A stretch of 64,000 bases of DNA from CAYUCJ01 sp049282265 (GTDB lineage Bacteria; Desulfobacterota; DSM-4660; Desulfatiglandales; Desulfatiglandaceae). Positions 34,589-43,745 of this stretch are shown piece after piece; the stretch's first letter is position 1, and each line of letters begins with the position of its first letter. The notes under the pieces were generated by a model that did no database searches, was not told the origin of the DNA, and saw nothing but the letters and a program-made list of their open reading frames with translations. The position numbers and the translations under genes were made by a program. The stretch lies in NCBI GenBank assembly GCA_049282265.1, contig JBAPTR010000220.1, positions 7,367 to 71,366 of the forward strand, read 5' to 3'.

Positions 34589-35926
34589 TCACCCGGCGAT
34601 CGGAATCCCCCGTTTGGCGGCCACTCTCTCCTTGAGCGCCCGTCCCTTGCTCGGGGCGGCAACCCAGACCATGATCGCGGCCAGAGCCGCCGCCAGAGCC
34701 GCCACTCCGAAGGCCCACAGGTAGGAGCCCGTCAGATCGAAGAGGTAACCGCCGATCCATGACCCGAAGGCGCCGCCGATGCCCACGCTCCCTTCGACCA
34801 GGCCGAAGATGGCGCCGATGGCCGGACCGTGAAAGAGGTCCGCTGCGCTGGCCATGAAGATGGGCGCCGTCGCGCCCCAGCCCACGCCGACCGGGATGAC
34901 GAATAGATAGACCAGCCACAGGCCCCCTCCAGCCTGAAACCGGAACAGGCAGTAGAAACTGATGCAGAAGAAAAACATGCCCAGCGAGAAAGACCGCTCG
35001 CGGCCGATACGATCCGAGACCAGGCCCCAGACAATGCGGAAGATCGTGGAGGTCAGGCCGATCAGGCCGAAAATCGAAGCGGCCGCCATCTTGCTGACTC
35101 CCTGAGTGACCAGAAAACCGACGAAATGAGTGAGCACTATGTAAACGCCGATCATGATGAGCATGGGGAAAATCAAAAGGGCCCAGAAATTGATGGTGCG
35201 CACAGTCGCCTCGATACCCCACTGAAATCCGTCGTCCGACTGCCGGGCTGGACGTACCGTACCGTCGATTCTGTCTTCATCCGGTTCCATGCGCCCGTCC
35301 GGGCCGCTGTATCCCATATCCGCGGGCTTGTGGCGCAACAGAATGCCGTTGAGAGGCAACAGTACGACAGCTGTCAAGACGCCCATGGCTAGAAAGCCTG
35401 TACGCCAGCCCCAATCCGATATGATGGACTGGGTGATCGGGGGAAACAGCATGATGCCCAGGCCCATACCCGACGCCGCGATCCCGCTGGCGGTTCCCCG
35501 ACGCTTTTCAAACCAGTGGGGAATGATGGCGGTGTAAGCGGATATAGAAATGAAGGCCACGCTGAAGCCGCCCAATACGCCATAGAACAGGTAATACTGG
35601 AGCAGTCCGTGAATGGTGGCATTGAGAGCCAGACCCGCGGCCAGCAGAACGATGCCGGGCAGGATGATTCGGCGTGGCCCGAAGCGGTCCACCAGGCCCC
35701 CGACCAGCGGCGCGGCGATGATGTAGCAAATCATGGCCACGGACTGGACGCCCGATATTTCCGCCAGGCCCCAGCCGAAATCGTGCGCCAGCGTCACCAG
35801 AAAAACCGAAAACATGGACCGGAATCCGAACCAGAAGGCCATGGATATCAGCGCTACGCCAATAACCACCCAGCCGTAATAGAAATGGCCTTCCGGCCGA
35901 CGTTTGACCTGCTGTTCCATGATCAT
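34589..35926 (-). CDS. Major facilitator superfamily transporter
   Basis: A 445-residue carrier with twelve predicted spans. The N-terminal half has YYGWVVIGVALISMAFWFGFRSMFSVFLV and the signature loop GGLVDRFGPRRIILPG; the central loop is charged (GPDGRMEPDEDRIDG); the second half repeats the signature as GLVSDRIGRERSF. It resembles monocarboxylate/oxalate-formate-antiporter-like MFS proteins. The frame could start at 35962, but GGAG eight bases before ATG 35926 selects MIMEQQVKRR. The substrate is probably an organic acid (inference). Confidence 0.9.
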   Translation of the reverse strand: MIMEQQVKRRPEGHFYYGWVVIGVALISMAFWFGFRSMFSVFLVTLAHDFGWGLAEISGVQSVAMICYIIAAPLVGGLVDRFGPRRIILPGIVLLAAGLALNATIHGLLQYYLFYGVLGGFSVAFISISAYTAIIPHWFEKRRGTASGIAASGMGLGIMLFPPITQSIISDWGWRTGFLAMGVLTAVVLLPLNGILLRHKPADMGYSGPDGRMEPDEDRIDGTVRPARQSDDGFQWGIEATVRTINFWALLIFPMLIMIGVYIVLTHFVGFLVTQGVSKMAAASIFGLIGLTSTIFRIVWGLVSDRIGRERSFSLGMFFFCISFYCLFRFQAGGGLWLVYLFVIPVGVGWGATAPIFMASAADLFHGPAIGAIFGLVEGSVGIGGAFGSWIGGYLFDLTGSYLWAFGVAALAAALAAIMVWVAAPSKGRALKERVAAKRGIPIAG

Positions 35927-36267
35927 GCCTGTATCTCCTGACGGTGCGCTTCCCCTGCGCACCGGCTATTTTATTGAGTATCCTGGCAAAGGGGTTGAGT
36001 CAATGCCGTTTCAGATGGAAAATGTCATTGCCGTAAAACTCGTTCCCGAAGGTATCCGGTGTGCCCATGTGCATGGGATCACAATTTGACGGGTTTTTGC
36101 CCAAATGGCTTTCTAGCACAAATTAGACAGGAGGTGTGCATTAAAAATGAGAAGTATCAGCAATTATTTGCCTGGTCGTATTTAAATGACACCGACGTCC
36201 CGCTTTCCGCATGAAAAAAGATTTCCTTTCACTTCGAAAAATGATATAGAAGAATTCGCCAGCTGAG
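35927..36267. other. Gene-free interval between divergent MFS and ABC-F genes
   Basis: Divergent promoters for the MFS and ABC-F genes must lie in this 341-bp stretch. The right part (36180-36267) is more AT-rich. No gene and no strong promoter match could be identified. Confidence 0.4.
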
Positions 36268-36295
36268 CCACGGGATCAGTTCCTGTGGTTTTTTT
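36268..36295 (+). terminator. Leader terminator (candidate attenuator) of the ABC-F gene
   Basis: CCACGGGA-TCAGT-TCCTGTGG (one G-U pair) is followed by seven T residues, a clear intrinsic terminator. It lies 27 bp before the ABC-F start codon, and no gene ends before it on this strand, so it would stop transcripts of the ABC-F gene itself. ABC-F genes are often controlled by ribosome-dependent attenuation. Confidence 0.7.
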
Positions 36296-36322
36296 ATTTA
36301 ATGGAAAGGAAACAAAACAACA

Positions 36323-37948
36323 ATGATTTGCGCAACCAATATCACCCTCGCCTACGGCAAGAGGGTTCTGTTCAAAGACGTCAATATAAAGTTCACACCG
36401 GGCAACTGTTACGGACTCATCGGCGCCAACGGCGCAGGAAAGTCCACATTTCTGAAAATTCTTGCCGGGGATATCGAACCGGATTCGGGAACCGTCTCCG
36501 TGGGATCAAGGGAGCGGATCGCGGTTTTAAGACAGGATCACTTTGCCTTTGACGAGGAAACGGTTTTAAACACCGTGATCATGGGCCATGAAAAGCTGTT
36601 CCGAATTATGACTGAGAGAGATTCTCTTTATGCGAAGCCTGATTTCTCCGAAGAGGACGGGATCAGGTCAAGTGAGCTTGAGTCCGAATTTGAGGAGATG
36701 AACGGCTATGAGGCAGAGTCTGAAGCGGCGGTTCTTTTGAAAAGTCTGGTGATTTCCGAAGAGATGCATCAGAAAAAGATGAAGGAACTCGAGGGCGGGG
36801 ATAAAGTACGCGTGCTTCTTGCCCAGGCCCTGTTCGGAAACCCGGATGTCCTGCTCCTGGACGAGCCTACCAACAACCTGGACATCAAGGCTATTGCCTG
36901 GCTTGAGGAATTTCTCTACAGGTTCCGGAATACGGTCATCGTGGTATCACACGACCGTCATTTTATGAACCAGGTGTGCACCCACATTGCAGATATCGAT
37001 TTTGGCAAGATCTCGGTATACGTTGGGAACTATGATTTCTGGTATCAGGCCAGCCAGCTACATCTGAGACAGAGACAGGCGGAAAACAAGAAAACCACTG
37101 ACCGGAGCAAAGAACTGAAGGCTTTTATCCAGCGCTTCAGTTCAAACGCCTCCAAATCGAAGCAGGCCACTTCCCGAAAGAAACTCCTGGAAAAACTCAC
37201 CATTGAGGACATGCCGGTGTCATCAAGAAAATACCCGTTTATCTGCTTCAAGCCGGAACGACCCTGTGGCAACGTGATTCTGGAAGTAGACGGACTCACC
37301 AAGACCATCGATGGTGAAAAGGTACTGGACAACGTGAGTTTTATGGTGAACGGCGGGGACAAGATCGCCTTTATGGGCGCAAACAGTCTGGCCAAGACCA
37401 CCCTTTTTCAAATCCTGGCCGGGGAGATGAAACCGGACAGCGGTACTTTCTCCTGGGGACTTACCATTACCCACTCCTATTTTCCCAAGGAACACAGCGC
37501 CTATTTTAACAGCGACCGGAACCTTATCGAGTGGCTCCTTCAGTTCGCTCCTCCCAAAGAGGGCGAAAACTTTGCCAGGACCTTCCTGGGACGCATGCTC
37601 TTTTCCGGAGAAGAGGCCGCTAAAAACATCAGAGTGCTCTCCGGTGGGGAAAAGGTTCGCTGCATGCTCTCAAGGATGATGCTTTCCGAATCCAATGTCC
37701 TGATGCTGGATGAACCCACCAACCACCTCGACCTGGAATCGATCACGTCCTTAAATAAAAGCCTGCTCAATTTTCAGGAGGTGGTTCTTTTTACCTCCCA
37801 TGATCATGAGTTCTTGAATACGGTGGTAAATCGAATTATCGAGATCACTCCCGGCGGCGTTATCGATCGGCTCATGACTTTCGATGAGTATATTGAAAGC
37901 AGGGAAGTTGAGGAAACCCGTGAAGCCATGGTCCGGAAGGCCGCTTAA
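36323..37948 (+). CDS. ABC-F family ATPase (YbiT-like ribosome-associated factor)
   Basis: The 541-residue cytoplasmic protein has two ATPase domains and no membrane part. Domain 1: GANGAGKST, LEGGDKVRVLLAQAL and LLLDEPTNNLD. Domain 2: an altered Walker A GANSLAKTT, then LSGGEKVRCMLSRMM and LMLDEPTNHLD. The charged linker between them (about 235-300, with LHLRQRQAENKKTTDRSKELKAFIQRF) is the ribosome-contacting P-site motif region. Length and layout fit the YbiT subgroup. Such factors rescue stalled ribosomes or give antibiotic protection. A leader terminator precedes it. Confidence 0.93.
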   Translation: MICATNITLAYGKRVLFKDVNIKFTPGNCYGLIGANGAGKSTFLKILAGDIEPDSGTVSVGSRERIAVLRQDHFAFDEETVLNTVIMGHEKLFRIMTERDSLYAKPDFSEEDGIRSSELESEFEEMNGYEAESEAAVLLKSLVISEEMHQKKMKELEGGDKVRVLLAQALFGNPDVLLLDEPTNNLDIKAIAWLEEFLYRFRNTVIVVSHDRHFMNQVCTHIADIDFGKISVYVGNYDFWYQASQLHLRQRQAENKKTTDRSKELKAFIQRFSSNASKSKQATSRKKLLEKLTIEDMPVSSRKYPFICFKPERPCGNVILEVDGLTKTIDGEKVLDNVSFMVNGGDKIAFMGANSLAKTTLFQILAGEMKPDSGTFSWGLTITHSYFPKEHSAYFNSDRNLIEWLLQFAPPKEGENFARTFLGRMLFSGEEAAKNIRVLSGGEKVRCMLSRMMLSESNVLMLDEPTNHLDLESITSLNKSLLNFQEVVLFTSHDHEFLNTVVNRIIEITPGGVIDRLMTFDEYIESREVEETREAMVRKAA

Positions 37949-38041
37949 ACAAATTGGGATATAACGTCCGTAAATACTAAAATAGCATTAGCAAGAAGTA
38001 TGGTTATTTAGCTATTTAAGGTCGCACTTTCCTTAAAAGGG

Positions 38042-38233
38042 GTGAGGAGGCTGGGACCCAACGGCGCCATGGCCTTCTACAACACCCTGCCACTCTACGC
38101 CGCAGTGGTTGCATTGTCGGCCCTGGGTGAGATACCGGGTATGAGTCAATGGGTGGGTGGTGTGCTGGTGGCGGGGGGATGCCTGCTTGCCACACGGGGG
38201 CCTGACTTGGCTACTACCCCCCATTCCAAATGA
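38042..38233 (+). pseudogene. C-terminal remnant of a DMT/EamA family transporter
   Basis: The frame reads LGPNGAMAFYNTLPLYAAVVALSALGE, then a short loop and WVGGVLVAGGCLLATRGP, which are the last two spans of an EamA (drug/metabolite transporter) protein. A full protein has ten spans and about 300 residues. Nothing upstream continues the gene, since the region before it is AT-rich intergenic sequence after the ABC-F gene. The rest has been deleted. The 194 bp after it hold nothing recognisable. Confidence 0.65.
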
Positions 38234-38427
38234 CCTCCCGGACCCTGCGGAAGGCCCCCGGTTTCAAAACTGCACATTCTATCAACAATTAGCAGAGGCC
38301 ATGGGCGTGAGCCCGTGGGTATGTGCGGGGAATGCCGTGTTTTCATGAACAGTATGCCTTTTGATATGATAACCTCCTTTTCGCCCGAGAAGAAGCGTTC
38401 ACGAAACGCCAGCGCTCCGAACCTCGT

Positions 38428-39474
38428 TCACTCGACCGGGATCTTGCTCCCCCGAAGTGCGGTGATATTTTTGATGTGGCGCCGATCCATCAACTCGATC
38501 AGCCGGCGGTTGATGTTTCGCGCGATATTCCAGCCCTCGTAAATAAATCCGGTGTAGAGTTCGACCGACGAAGCGCCCGCGGAAATCGCTTCGAAAGCCT
38601 CCTCACCCGTGACGATGCCGCCGGAGGCTTTGATGGCCATGTCATTGCCCACCAGGCTATAAACGTCTTTGATGATGTCCGCCATTTGGGGAAAGAAGGG
38701 GCGGCCGGTGAGCGTGCCCCGGCCGATCGCCAGCCGTTTTTCCTTGACTCGGCTTTCGGGCGCGAACGCGACGCCCTCCATCCCGTATTTGTGAAGGGTT
38801 TTAACCAGTTCCAATCGCTTTTGACGTTCGGTTTCCGTGGTATAACCGGGAAGCTTGATAAATACCGGCTTCTTTTTCCGTTTGACAATCTCGGCCAAAA
38901 GCGGCGCGGCCCCCTCCGGGTGGAGAAATTCGCCGGCCTGACCCGGCCGGTTGGGACAAAACAGGTTGATTTCCACCGCGTCGCTGAATGGCTGGACCGC
39001 CTCGAATGTTTTCAAATACTCGTCGAACTCCTCGGCGTTGATGTTGACGATCAAGGGAACAACGGTATGCCGCCGGCGTTGCAGTTGACCGACCGCGTAA
39101 TCCAGCCCCAGGCTGGGCAGCCCCATGCAACTGAAGAGCGCCTCACGCTCGGGATCGCGCACCATCCGGGGGCGAGGGTTCCCGGGCCTGACTTTATACA
39201 TGACCGAACCGGAGACGATATAGCCGAACCCGTATTTCATCAGGGAATTGGCCAAATCGCAGTCCTTGTCGAATCCGGCGCTAATGCCCACCGGGTTAGG
39301 CGCCGCGACGCCGCCCAAATCGATTTTGAGCCGTTCATCCTGGATGAACAGGTCAGGCCTGGCAAAAAGCCGGCTCAAGCCGGGACGCCTGAGCAGCGTC
39401 CTGGCCATGTTGTGAACATTTTCCGCATCCAGCTTGAACAACAATGGGCGGAATATTTGTTTGTAGACATCCAT
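38428..39474 (-). CDS. Dihydroorotate-dehydrogenase-like flavoprotein
   Basis: The 348-residue protein begins with the helical N-terminal extension of class 2 (quinone-dependent) enzymes (IFRPLLFKLDAENVHNMARTLLRR), then an FMN barrel with NPVGISAGFDKDCDLANSL, KVRPGNPRPRM, IKASGGIVTGEEAFEAISAGASSVELYTGFIYEG. The catalytic base position reads EINLFCPNRPG with Cys173, as in class 1 enzymes; class 2 has serine there. No pyrimidine-synthesis gene is near. It lies 9 bp after the racemase-family gene and ends a TRAP-linked block, so a catabolic oxidoreductase is plausible. Confidence 0.82.
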   Translation of the reverse strand: MDVYKQIFRPLLFKLDAENVHNMARTLLRRPGLSRLFARPDLFIQDERLKIDLGGVAAPNPVGISAGFDKDCDLANSLMKYGFGYIVSGSVMYKVRPGNPRPRMVRDPEREALFSCMGLPSLGLDYAVGQLQRRRHTVVPLIVNINAEEFDEYLKTFEAVQPFSDAVEINLFCPNRPGQAGEFLHPEGAAPLLAEIVKRKKKPVFIKLPGYTTETERQKRLELVKTLHKYGMEGVAFAPESRVKEKRLAIGRGTLTGRPFFPQMADIIKDVYSLVGNDMAIKASGGIVTGEEAFEAISAGASSVELYTGFIYEGWNIARNINRRLIELMDRRHIKNITALRGSKIPVE

Positions 39475-39483
39475 AGCGTCGAC

Positions 39484-40203
39484 TTACAAAGTGAACAGCT
39501 TGCCCAAACCTTCAATCTTTTCATGGATATTCAATTTCTTTAGCGCCGACCAGAGCGAAACCTGGTTGCTGGTGATGACCGGCTTCCCGAGATCTTTTTC
39601 CAGCATATCGATGATGCCGAGGACATGAAGGCCGGTGCAACTGATGAACATGGCGTCGGCGTCGTCCGTGTCGGCCTTTCTGGCCATTCTATACATTTCC
39701 CCGGGAGCGATCTGCGGCACCAGCTTGGGGTCCGTCAGCAGCGGTCCGATGATGGATGTGACTTTGAAACCGGAACCGTCTAGAAAAGCCTTCTCCGCCT
39801 CGTTCACCTCTAAGGAATAGGGCGTGGCCACCGCCACCTTTTTGACCTTCAAGGCACCGAGCGCCTCCAGGACGCCGCTAGAAGTGGTGGTGACCTTTGT
39901 GCCCGTCAACCTGGTCAGCCTTTCGATGATTTCCTTGTCCCAACCTAGTCCGCTAATCAGACTCCCCGCCGTGCAGCCGAACACGATGGCGTCTACTTCT
40001 GCGGTGATTAAGAGGGATGCGGCCTCGTCGAGATAAGAATTCATCTCGTCCAGCGCTCTTTTCGAAATGCCGAGAAGCGGAATCCGGGTGGTCAGAACGG
40101 CAACGCCTTCGGGACGGTATCGGTTGAATTCCGCCTCGGTCGAACTGCCCGGAGACGGCGTAATCAGTCCTATCCTTCCTCTCCAACCGTCAACATAAAC
40201 CAT
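39484..40203 (-). CDS. Asp/Glu racemase superfamily protein (maleate isomerase / arylmalonate decarboxylase group)
   Basis: The 239-residue protein opens with GRIGLITPSPGSSTEAEFNRYRPEGVAVLTTRIPL, typical of the maleate cis-trans isomerase group. Both cysteines are present: Cys77 in VFGCTAGSL and Cys189 in ISCTGLHVL. Arylmalonate decarboxylases keep only the second, so an isomerase or racemase activity is more likely. AGGAGG precedes ATG 40203. Its neighbours suggest action on a dicarboxylate from a ring- or acid-degradation pathway (inference). Confidence 0.87.
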   Translation of the reverse strand: MVYVDGWRGRIGLITPSPGSSTEAEFNRYRPEGVAVLTTRIPLLGISKRALDEMNSYLDEAASLLITAEVDAIVFGCTAGSLISGLGWDKEIIERLTRLTGTKVTTTSSGVLEALGALKVKKVAVATPYSLEVNEAEKAFLDGSGFKVTSIIGPLLTDPKLVPQIAPGEMYRMARKADTDDADAMFISCTGLHVLGIIDMLEKDLGKPVITSNQVSLWSALKKLNIHEKIEGLGKLFTL

Positions 40204-40302
40204 TTAGGGCCTCCTGATTTAAATAACATCCCCGGCATGGGAGCGGAATTCGCGCTGAACGACGCCATCCTTGTCGGGGAAGCATGAATAGGATTTTATC
40301 AA

Positions 40303-41322
40303 TTACAGGGGCAACGCATCTGTGACTTTTTTGACCGCGGCGTCGTCTATGACGCTCATACCCCCGTTCTTCAACAAGCCGATCAAGGTTTCAACCTCGG
40401 CCTTTCGGGGCTTGGGAAGCGGCGGCCGCATGTAAGGATTGGAAATGAATCCTCGCAGCCACGTGGCAGTTTTGTATTTGATGTGCAGCCGAGCGAAATC
40501 GGAATACACGTATTCTTGAAGCTCGGCCAGGCCGTTCTGCCAGATCTTGAGCGCCCCTTTCCAATCTCCGCGACGCCAGGCCAGAATGTGTTCCAGCATC
40601 GGTTCTGGAGAGTAGTTCCAGGAGCCGGTGACCGTGCCGTCAAAGGCGTCGTTGGCCATGTTTTCATGAAAATTGACACTTGGCGCGCCCAAGATAGCCA
40701 CGTGATGATCGAGCCGCCTGAGGGCGCGCGAAACAATCCGGAAACCGGTGTAATTATAAGTCATTTTCCAGCCGACAACGGTCGGGACTTCCTTGCATGT
40801 CTGGACCGCGACCTCGACTGGCAACCCTTCCCCGTACTGGACGCTCAGCGTTCCCACCGGATGGGCGATGATCGGTTTGTCTCCGATGGTCTTGGCGACC
40901 GCCTTGATCAGTTCCAGCCAAACCTCCGGATATTTCGTGGAATTCCAAGCAGTGGTTACGTCCAAGGCGCCGATCGCCGGCATGGTAAAGATGCCGTCTG
41001 CACCGGCCTTTATTGCGTCTTGGGCTTCCAGGAGCGTCGCGGCCGTCGTGGGTGAACTCACCCCCGCGAAAACCGGCACCCGGCCTTTCACTTCTTCCAG
41101 AGCAATTTTGACGTTCCGGAGCTTCTCTTCACGGCTCAGGTAAAAAACTTCACCCGCCTCGGGATTGATGATTATGCCGACGCCGGCGTCCAGGAACTTT
41201 TGCGTCAAAAAGTACTGCAGGAACGTCCGCAGTTGCGCTTCATCGACCTCTAATGAACCGTCCCTATACGGGGTAACGATCGTCACATACAAGCGGTCAT
41301 ATTTGGTTCCGTAATCAACCAT
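40303..41322 (-). CDS. DapA family lyase/aldolase
   Basis: The 339-residue TIM-barrel protein belongs to the dihydrodipicolinate synthase/N-acetylneuraminate lyase family. The Schiff-base lysine is Lys186 in VVGWKMTYN, and NPEAGEVFYLSREEKLRNVKIALEEVKGRVPVFAGV is the normal early part. The usual YNxP segment is IIAHPVGTL, without the tyrosine, so true DapA activity is unlikely. It probably splits or hydrates a 2-oxoacid. It is about 40 residues longer than typical DapA, at the C-terminus. Confidence 0.87.
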   Translation of the reverse strand: MVDYGTKYDRLYVTIVTPYRDGSLEVDEAQLRTFLQYFLTQKFLDAGVGIIINPEAGEVFYLSREEKLRNVKIALEEVKGRVPVFAGVSSPTTAATLLEAQDAIKAGADGIFTMPAIGALDVTTAWNSTKYPEVWLELIKAVAKTIGDKPIIAHPVGTLSVQYGEGLPVEVAVQTCKEVPTVVGWKMTYNYTGFRIVSRALRRLDHHVAILGAPSVNFHENMANDAFDGTVTGSWNYSPEPMLEHILAWRRGDWKGALKIWQNGLAELQEYVYSDFARLHIKYKTATWLRGFISNPYMRPPLPKPRKAEVETLIGLLKNGGMSVIDDAAVKKVTDALPL

Positions 41323-41430
41323 TTTTCATTTCTCCTTTTTTTTGTAACAGGCATATCACCTTGTTAAGATGGATCCCATCTTTCACAGAGACGACATGTT
41401 TGTTTGGGTTTCTCCTTGGAATATCAGTAG

Positions 41431-42405
41431 TCACTCTTCGTTATCAGCGACCACGGGATTGACCAGCACCCCCAGTCCTTCGACTTCAATCTTGATTTGA
41501 TCCCCGGGCTTCAGAAATTCGCCCTTGGCCATGCCCACGCCGGCCGGTGTTCCTGTGGCGATGACGTCTCCCGGAAACAGGGTCACGTGATGACTGAGAT
41601 AGGCGATTTGTTCGTTGAACGAAAAGATCTGTTGGCCGCTGTTCGAATTTTGTTTCAACTCACCGTTCACCCAAAGCCGGATGGCCATGTCATTCGGGTC
41701 TGGAATCGCATCTGTCGGCGTTATCCAAGGCCCCATGGGCGCGGCGGTGTCGAAACATTTCTGGCCGATCCAGTCGAACACGAAAGGCACGTCGTCCCGT
41801 TTGGTCAAATCCCGCGCCGACAGATCGTTCAGAATTGTAAACCCGGCCACGTAATCCATCGCCCGCTCGGCTGGAATATTTTTTCCGGCCCGCCCGACCA
41901 CAAGAGCAATCTCCGCTTCCCAATCGACTTTGGACGAATAGGAGGGTAGGCGAACCGCCTCCCCCGGGCCGATAATGGTCCCCGCCACCGTCTTGAGGAA
42001 AAAGAAAGGCTGTCTGTCCTTCTTGCCCGCGGATTTGCCGGTCATTTCCAAGAGGTGGTCCCGGTAGTTCGCCCCCGCGCAGTAAAGCACGCCGGGGTAG
42101 AGAGTCGGTGCGCGGATTTTCACCTCCGCAAGCGGGCGCCGTATTTTTTCGAAATTAGCCCGTGCGGATAAAATGGATTCCACGGCCAGGTCGATTTGCG
42201 GCCGGGCCAAATTCCAGTCGTGAAGTACGGAAATGACCGAATCAGGTTGAAAGTCGTGTTTCCAGCCAGCAGCTTTCATTGTCATGGCTAAATCGTAGAC
42301 TTGGCCATCCACCAGCAGGCCCGCCCTGGCGGACCCATCAACGGCGTCATAGCTCAACAATTTGAAACGGGCTGAATTTTTCTTTTCCGTATCGATCTCC
42401 TCCAT
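41431..42405 (-). CDS. Fumarylacetoacetate hydrolase family protein
   Basis: The 324-residue protein has a FAH fold: GVLYCAGANYRDHLLEMTG, SSKVDWEAEIALVVGRAGKNI with the metal-binding glutamates, VAGFTILNDLSARDL, MGPWITPTDAIPDPND and FPGDVIATGTPAGVGM. These enzymes hydrolyse acylpyruvates or hydrate/decarboxylate 2-oxo acids. The frame is open far upstream into dctM, but family similarity begins around MEEIDTEKKNSARFKLLSYD, so ATG 42405, 12 bp after the dctM stop, is chosen. Confidence 0.9.
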   Translation of the reverse strand: MEEIDTEKKNSARFKLLSYDAVDGSARAGLLVDGQVYDLAMTMKAAGWKHDFQPDSVISVLHDWNLARPQIDLAVESILSARANFEKIRRPLAEVKIRAPTLYPGVLYCAGANYRDHLLEMTGKSAGKKDRQPFFFLKTVAGTIIGPGEAVRLPSYSSKVDWEAEIALVVGRAGKNIPAERAMDYVAGFTILNDLSARDLTKRDDVPFVFDWIGQKCFDTAAPMGPWITPTDAIPDPNDMAIRLWVNGELKQNSNSGQQIFSFNEQIAYLSHHVTLFPGDVIATGTPAGVGMAKGEFLKPGDQIKIEVEGLGVLVNPVVADNEE

Positions 42406-42416
42406 CGTCGTCCCGG

Positions 42417-43727
42417 CTACATCGCGGAAGGCAGCCAGAGCACCACCGGCGGATAGACAAGCATAATCGCCATAATGAGGACCTGAAGCCCTACAAACGC
42501 CGCACCGGCTTTGTAAATTTCCAACATGCTCGCACCCTCCCCCACGACGCCTTTCATGATAAACAGGCACATTCCGAACGGCGGGGTGATCATGGCCATT
42601 TCGATGTTCAGGAGCATGATGGCCGCAAACCAGACGTCGCTTAACCCCAGACTCCGAATGACCGGCATGAAGATGGGCAGGGTTATCAACATGATGCCCA
42701 CCGGGTCCATGAAACAGCCCATGATCAGGATCACCACCTGCATCAGCATCACGATCATGATCGGCGGGAGGTTTAGTTGCGTCGAGTATTCGATCAAACC
42801 CTGGGTCGCCCCGCTGAAAGCGAGTATCTGGCTGTAAACCTGCGAGCCGGCGATGATCATGAAAACCATGCCGGTTATTTTCAAGGTGTCCCTCAAAGAT
42901 TCCCTGAGCACGGTCCATTTGAATCGGCCGTAATAAACCAGCAATATCAGCATGCCGACCACCCCGCTGGCCGCCGACTCGGACGGACTGGCCACCCCGA
43001 AAAAGATCAGGCCGATCACCAGAAAAATGATGATGCCGGTGGGCAACACGTATCGGAGGAACTCCACCACTTTCACGAGAAAAGGCGTGGGTGCGACGTC
43101 GTACGATGGCGCCATCGAGGGATTGATGAGACAGGCAATAATGATGAATGCGCAGTAAAACAGGCCCATAAGCACGCCAGGCACGATGATGGCCACCAGA
43201 ATGCTGCCGATGGAGATTTCGCCGATCGCCCCCAATATGATGGCCAAGGAACTGGGCGGAATCATGATGGCCAGGCCGCCGCTACCGAGGATGGGCCCGA
43301 TGGTCATGAAATTCGAATAGCCTCTTTTTTTCATTTCTGGAACCAAGACGGATCCCAGGGTGGCGGTGCTGGCCATGCTGGCCCCGGTAAGGGTGGCCAG
43401 CAGCGTCCCGGACAGGACCGAGAGCAAACCCAGCCGTCCGGGCACCTTGCCCAGCCATTTGTTCAGGACATCGATCACTTTCATGCCGATGCCGGATTGG
43501 ACCATCAGATCTCCCATGAGAATGAATAATGGAATGGGGAGCAAGGTAAACGTTGTCATCGTCGACGTGATGCTCAGAATCACCTGCTCGAGACCGACCA
43601 GTCCCCCTAAAAGCGCATAGGCTCCGATCAGCACCACGGTGAGGAATGCAAAGGCGATGGGTATCCCCGTGGCCATCATGAAAAGCATGCCGCCGAAAAT
43701 AAGAATAAGTGGTAGTTCCCAACTCAT
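42417..43727 (-). CDS. TRAP transporter large permease (DctM-like)
   Basis: A 436-residue protein with about twelve spans. Typical DctM segments are MMATGIPIAFAFL at the start, GASMASTATLGSVLVPEMKKRGY, GSGGLAIMIPPSSLAIILGAI, and near the end CFMDPVGIMLITLPIFMPVIRSLG and MITPPFGMCLFIMKGV. It is the ion-coupled permease of a TRAP importer; DctQ and DctP genes lie upstream. It starts 18 bp after the dctQ stop. Confidence 0.95.
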   Translation of the reverse strand: MSWELPLILIFGGMLFMMATGIPIAFAFLTVVLIGAYALLGGLVGLEQVILSITSTMTTFTLLPIPLFILMGDLMVQSGIGMKVIDVLNKWLGKVPGRLGLLSVLSGTLLATLTGASMASTATLGSVLVPEMKKRGYSNFMTIGPILGSGGLAIMIPPSSLAIILGAIGEISIGSILVAIIVPGVLMGLFYCAFIIIACLINPSMAPSYDVAPTPFLVKVVEFLRYVLPTGIIIFLVIGLIFFGVASPSESAASGVVGMLILLVYYGRFKWTVLRESLRDTLKITGMVFMIIAGSQVYSQILAFSGATQGLIEYSTQLNLPPIMIVMLMQVVILIMGCFMDPVGIMLITLPIFMPVIRSLGLSDVWFAAIMLLNIEMAMITPPFGMCLFIMKGVVGEGASMLEIYKAGAAFVGLQVLIMAIMLVYPPVVLWLPSAM

Positions 43728-43745
43728 GTCAGATCACCGTGCGTC

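Noticed and set aside
38476..39543. Plus-strand open frame of 355 codons opposite the dihydroorotate-dehydrogenase-like gene
   Set aside because: It is an antisense shadow, low in hydrophobic pattern and without any known motif.
42406..42918. 170-codon upstream extension of the fumarylacetoacetate hydrolase frame
   Set aside because: It runs through dctM in another frame, and its translation is unlike any FAH protein; similarity starts near ATG 42405.
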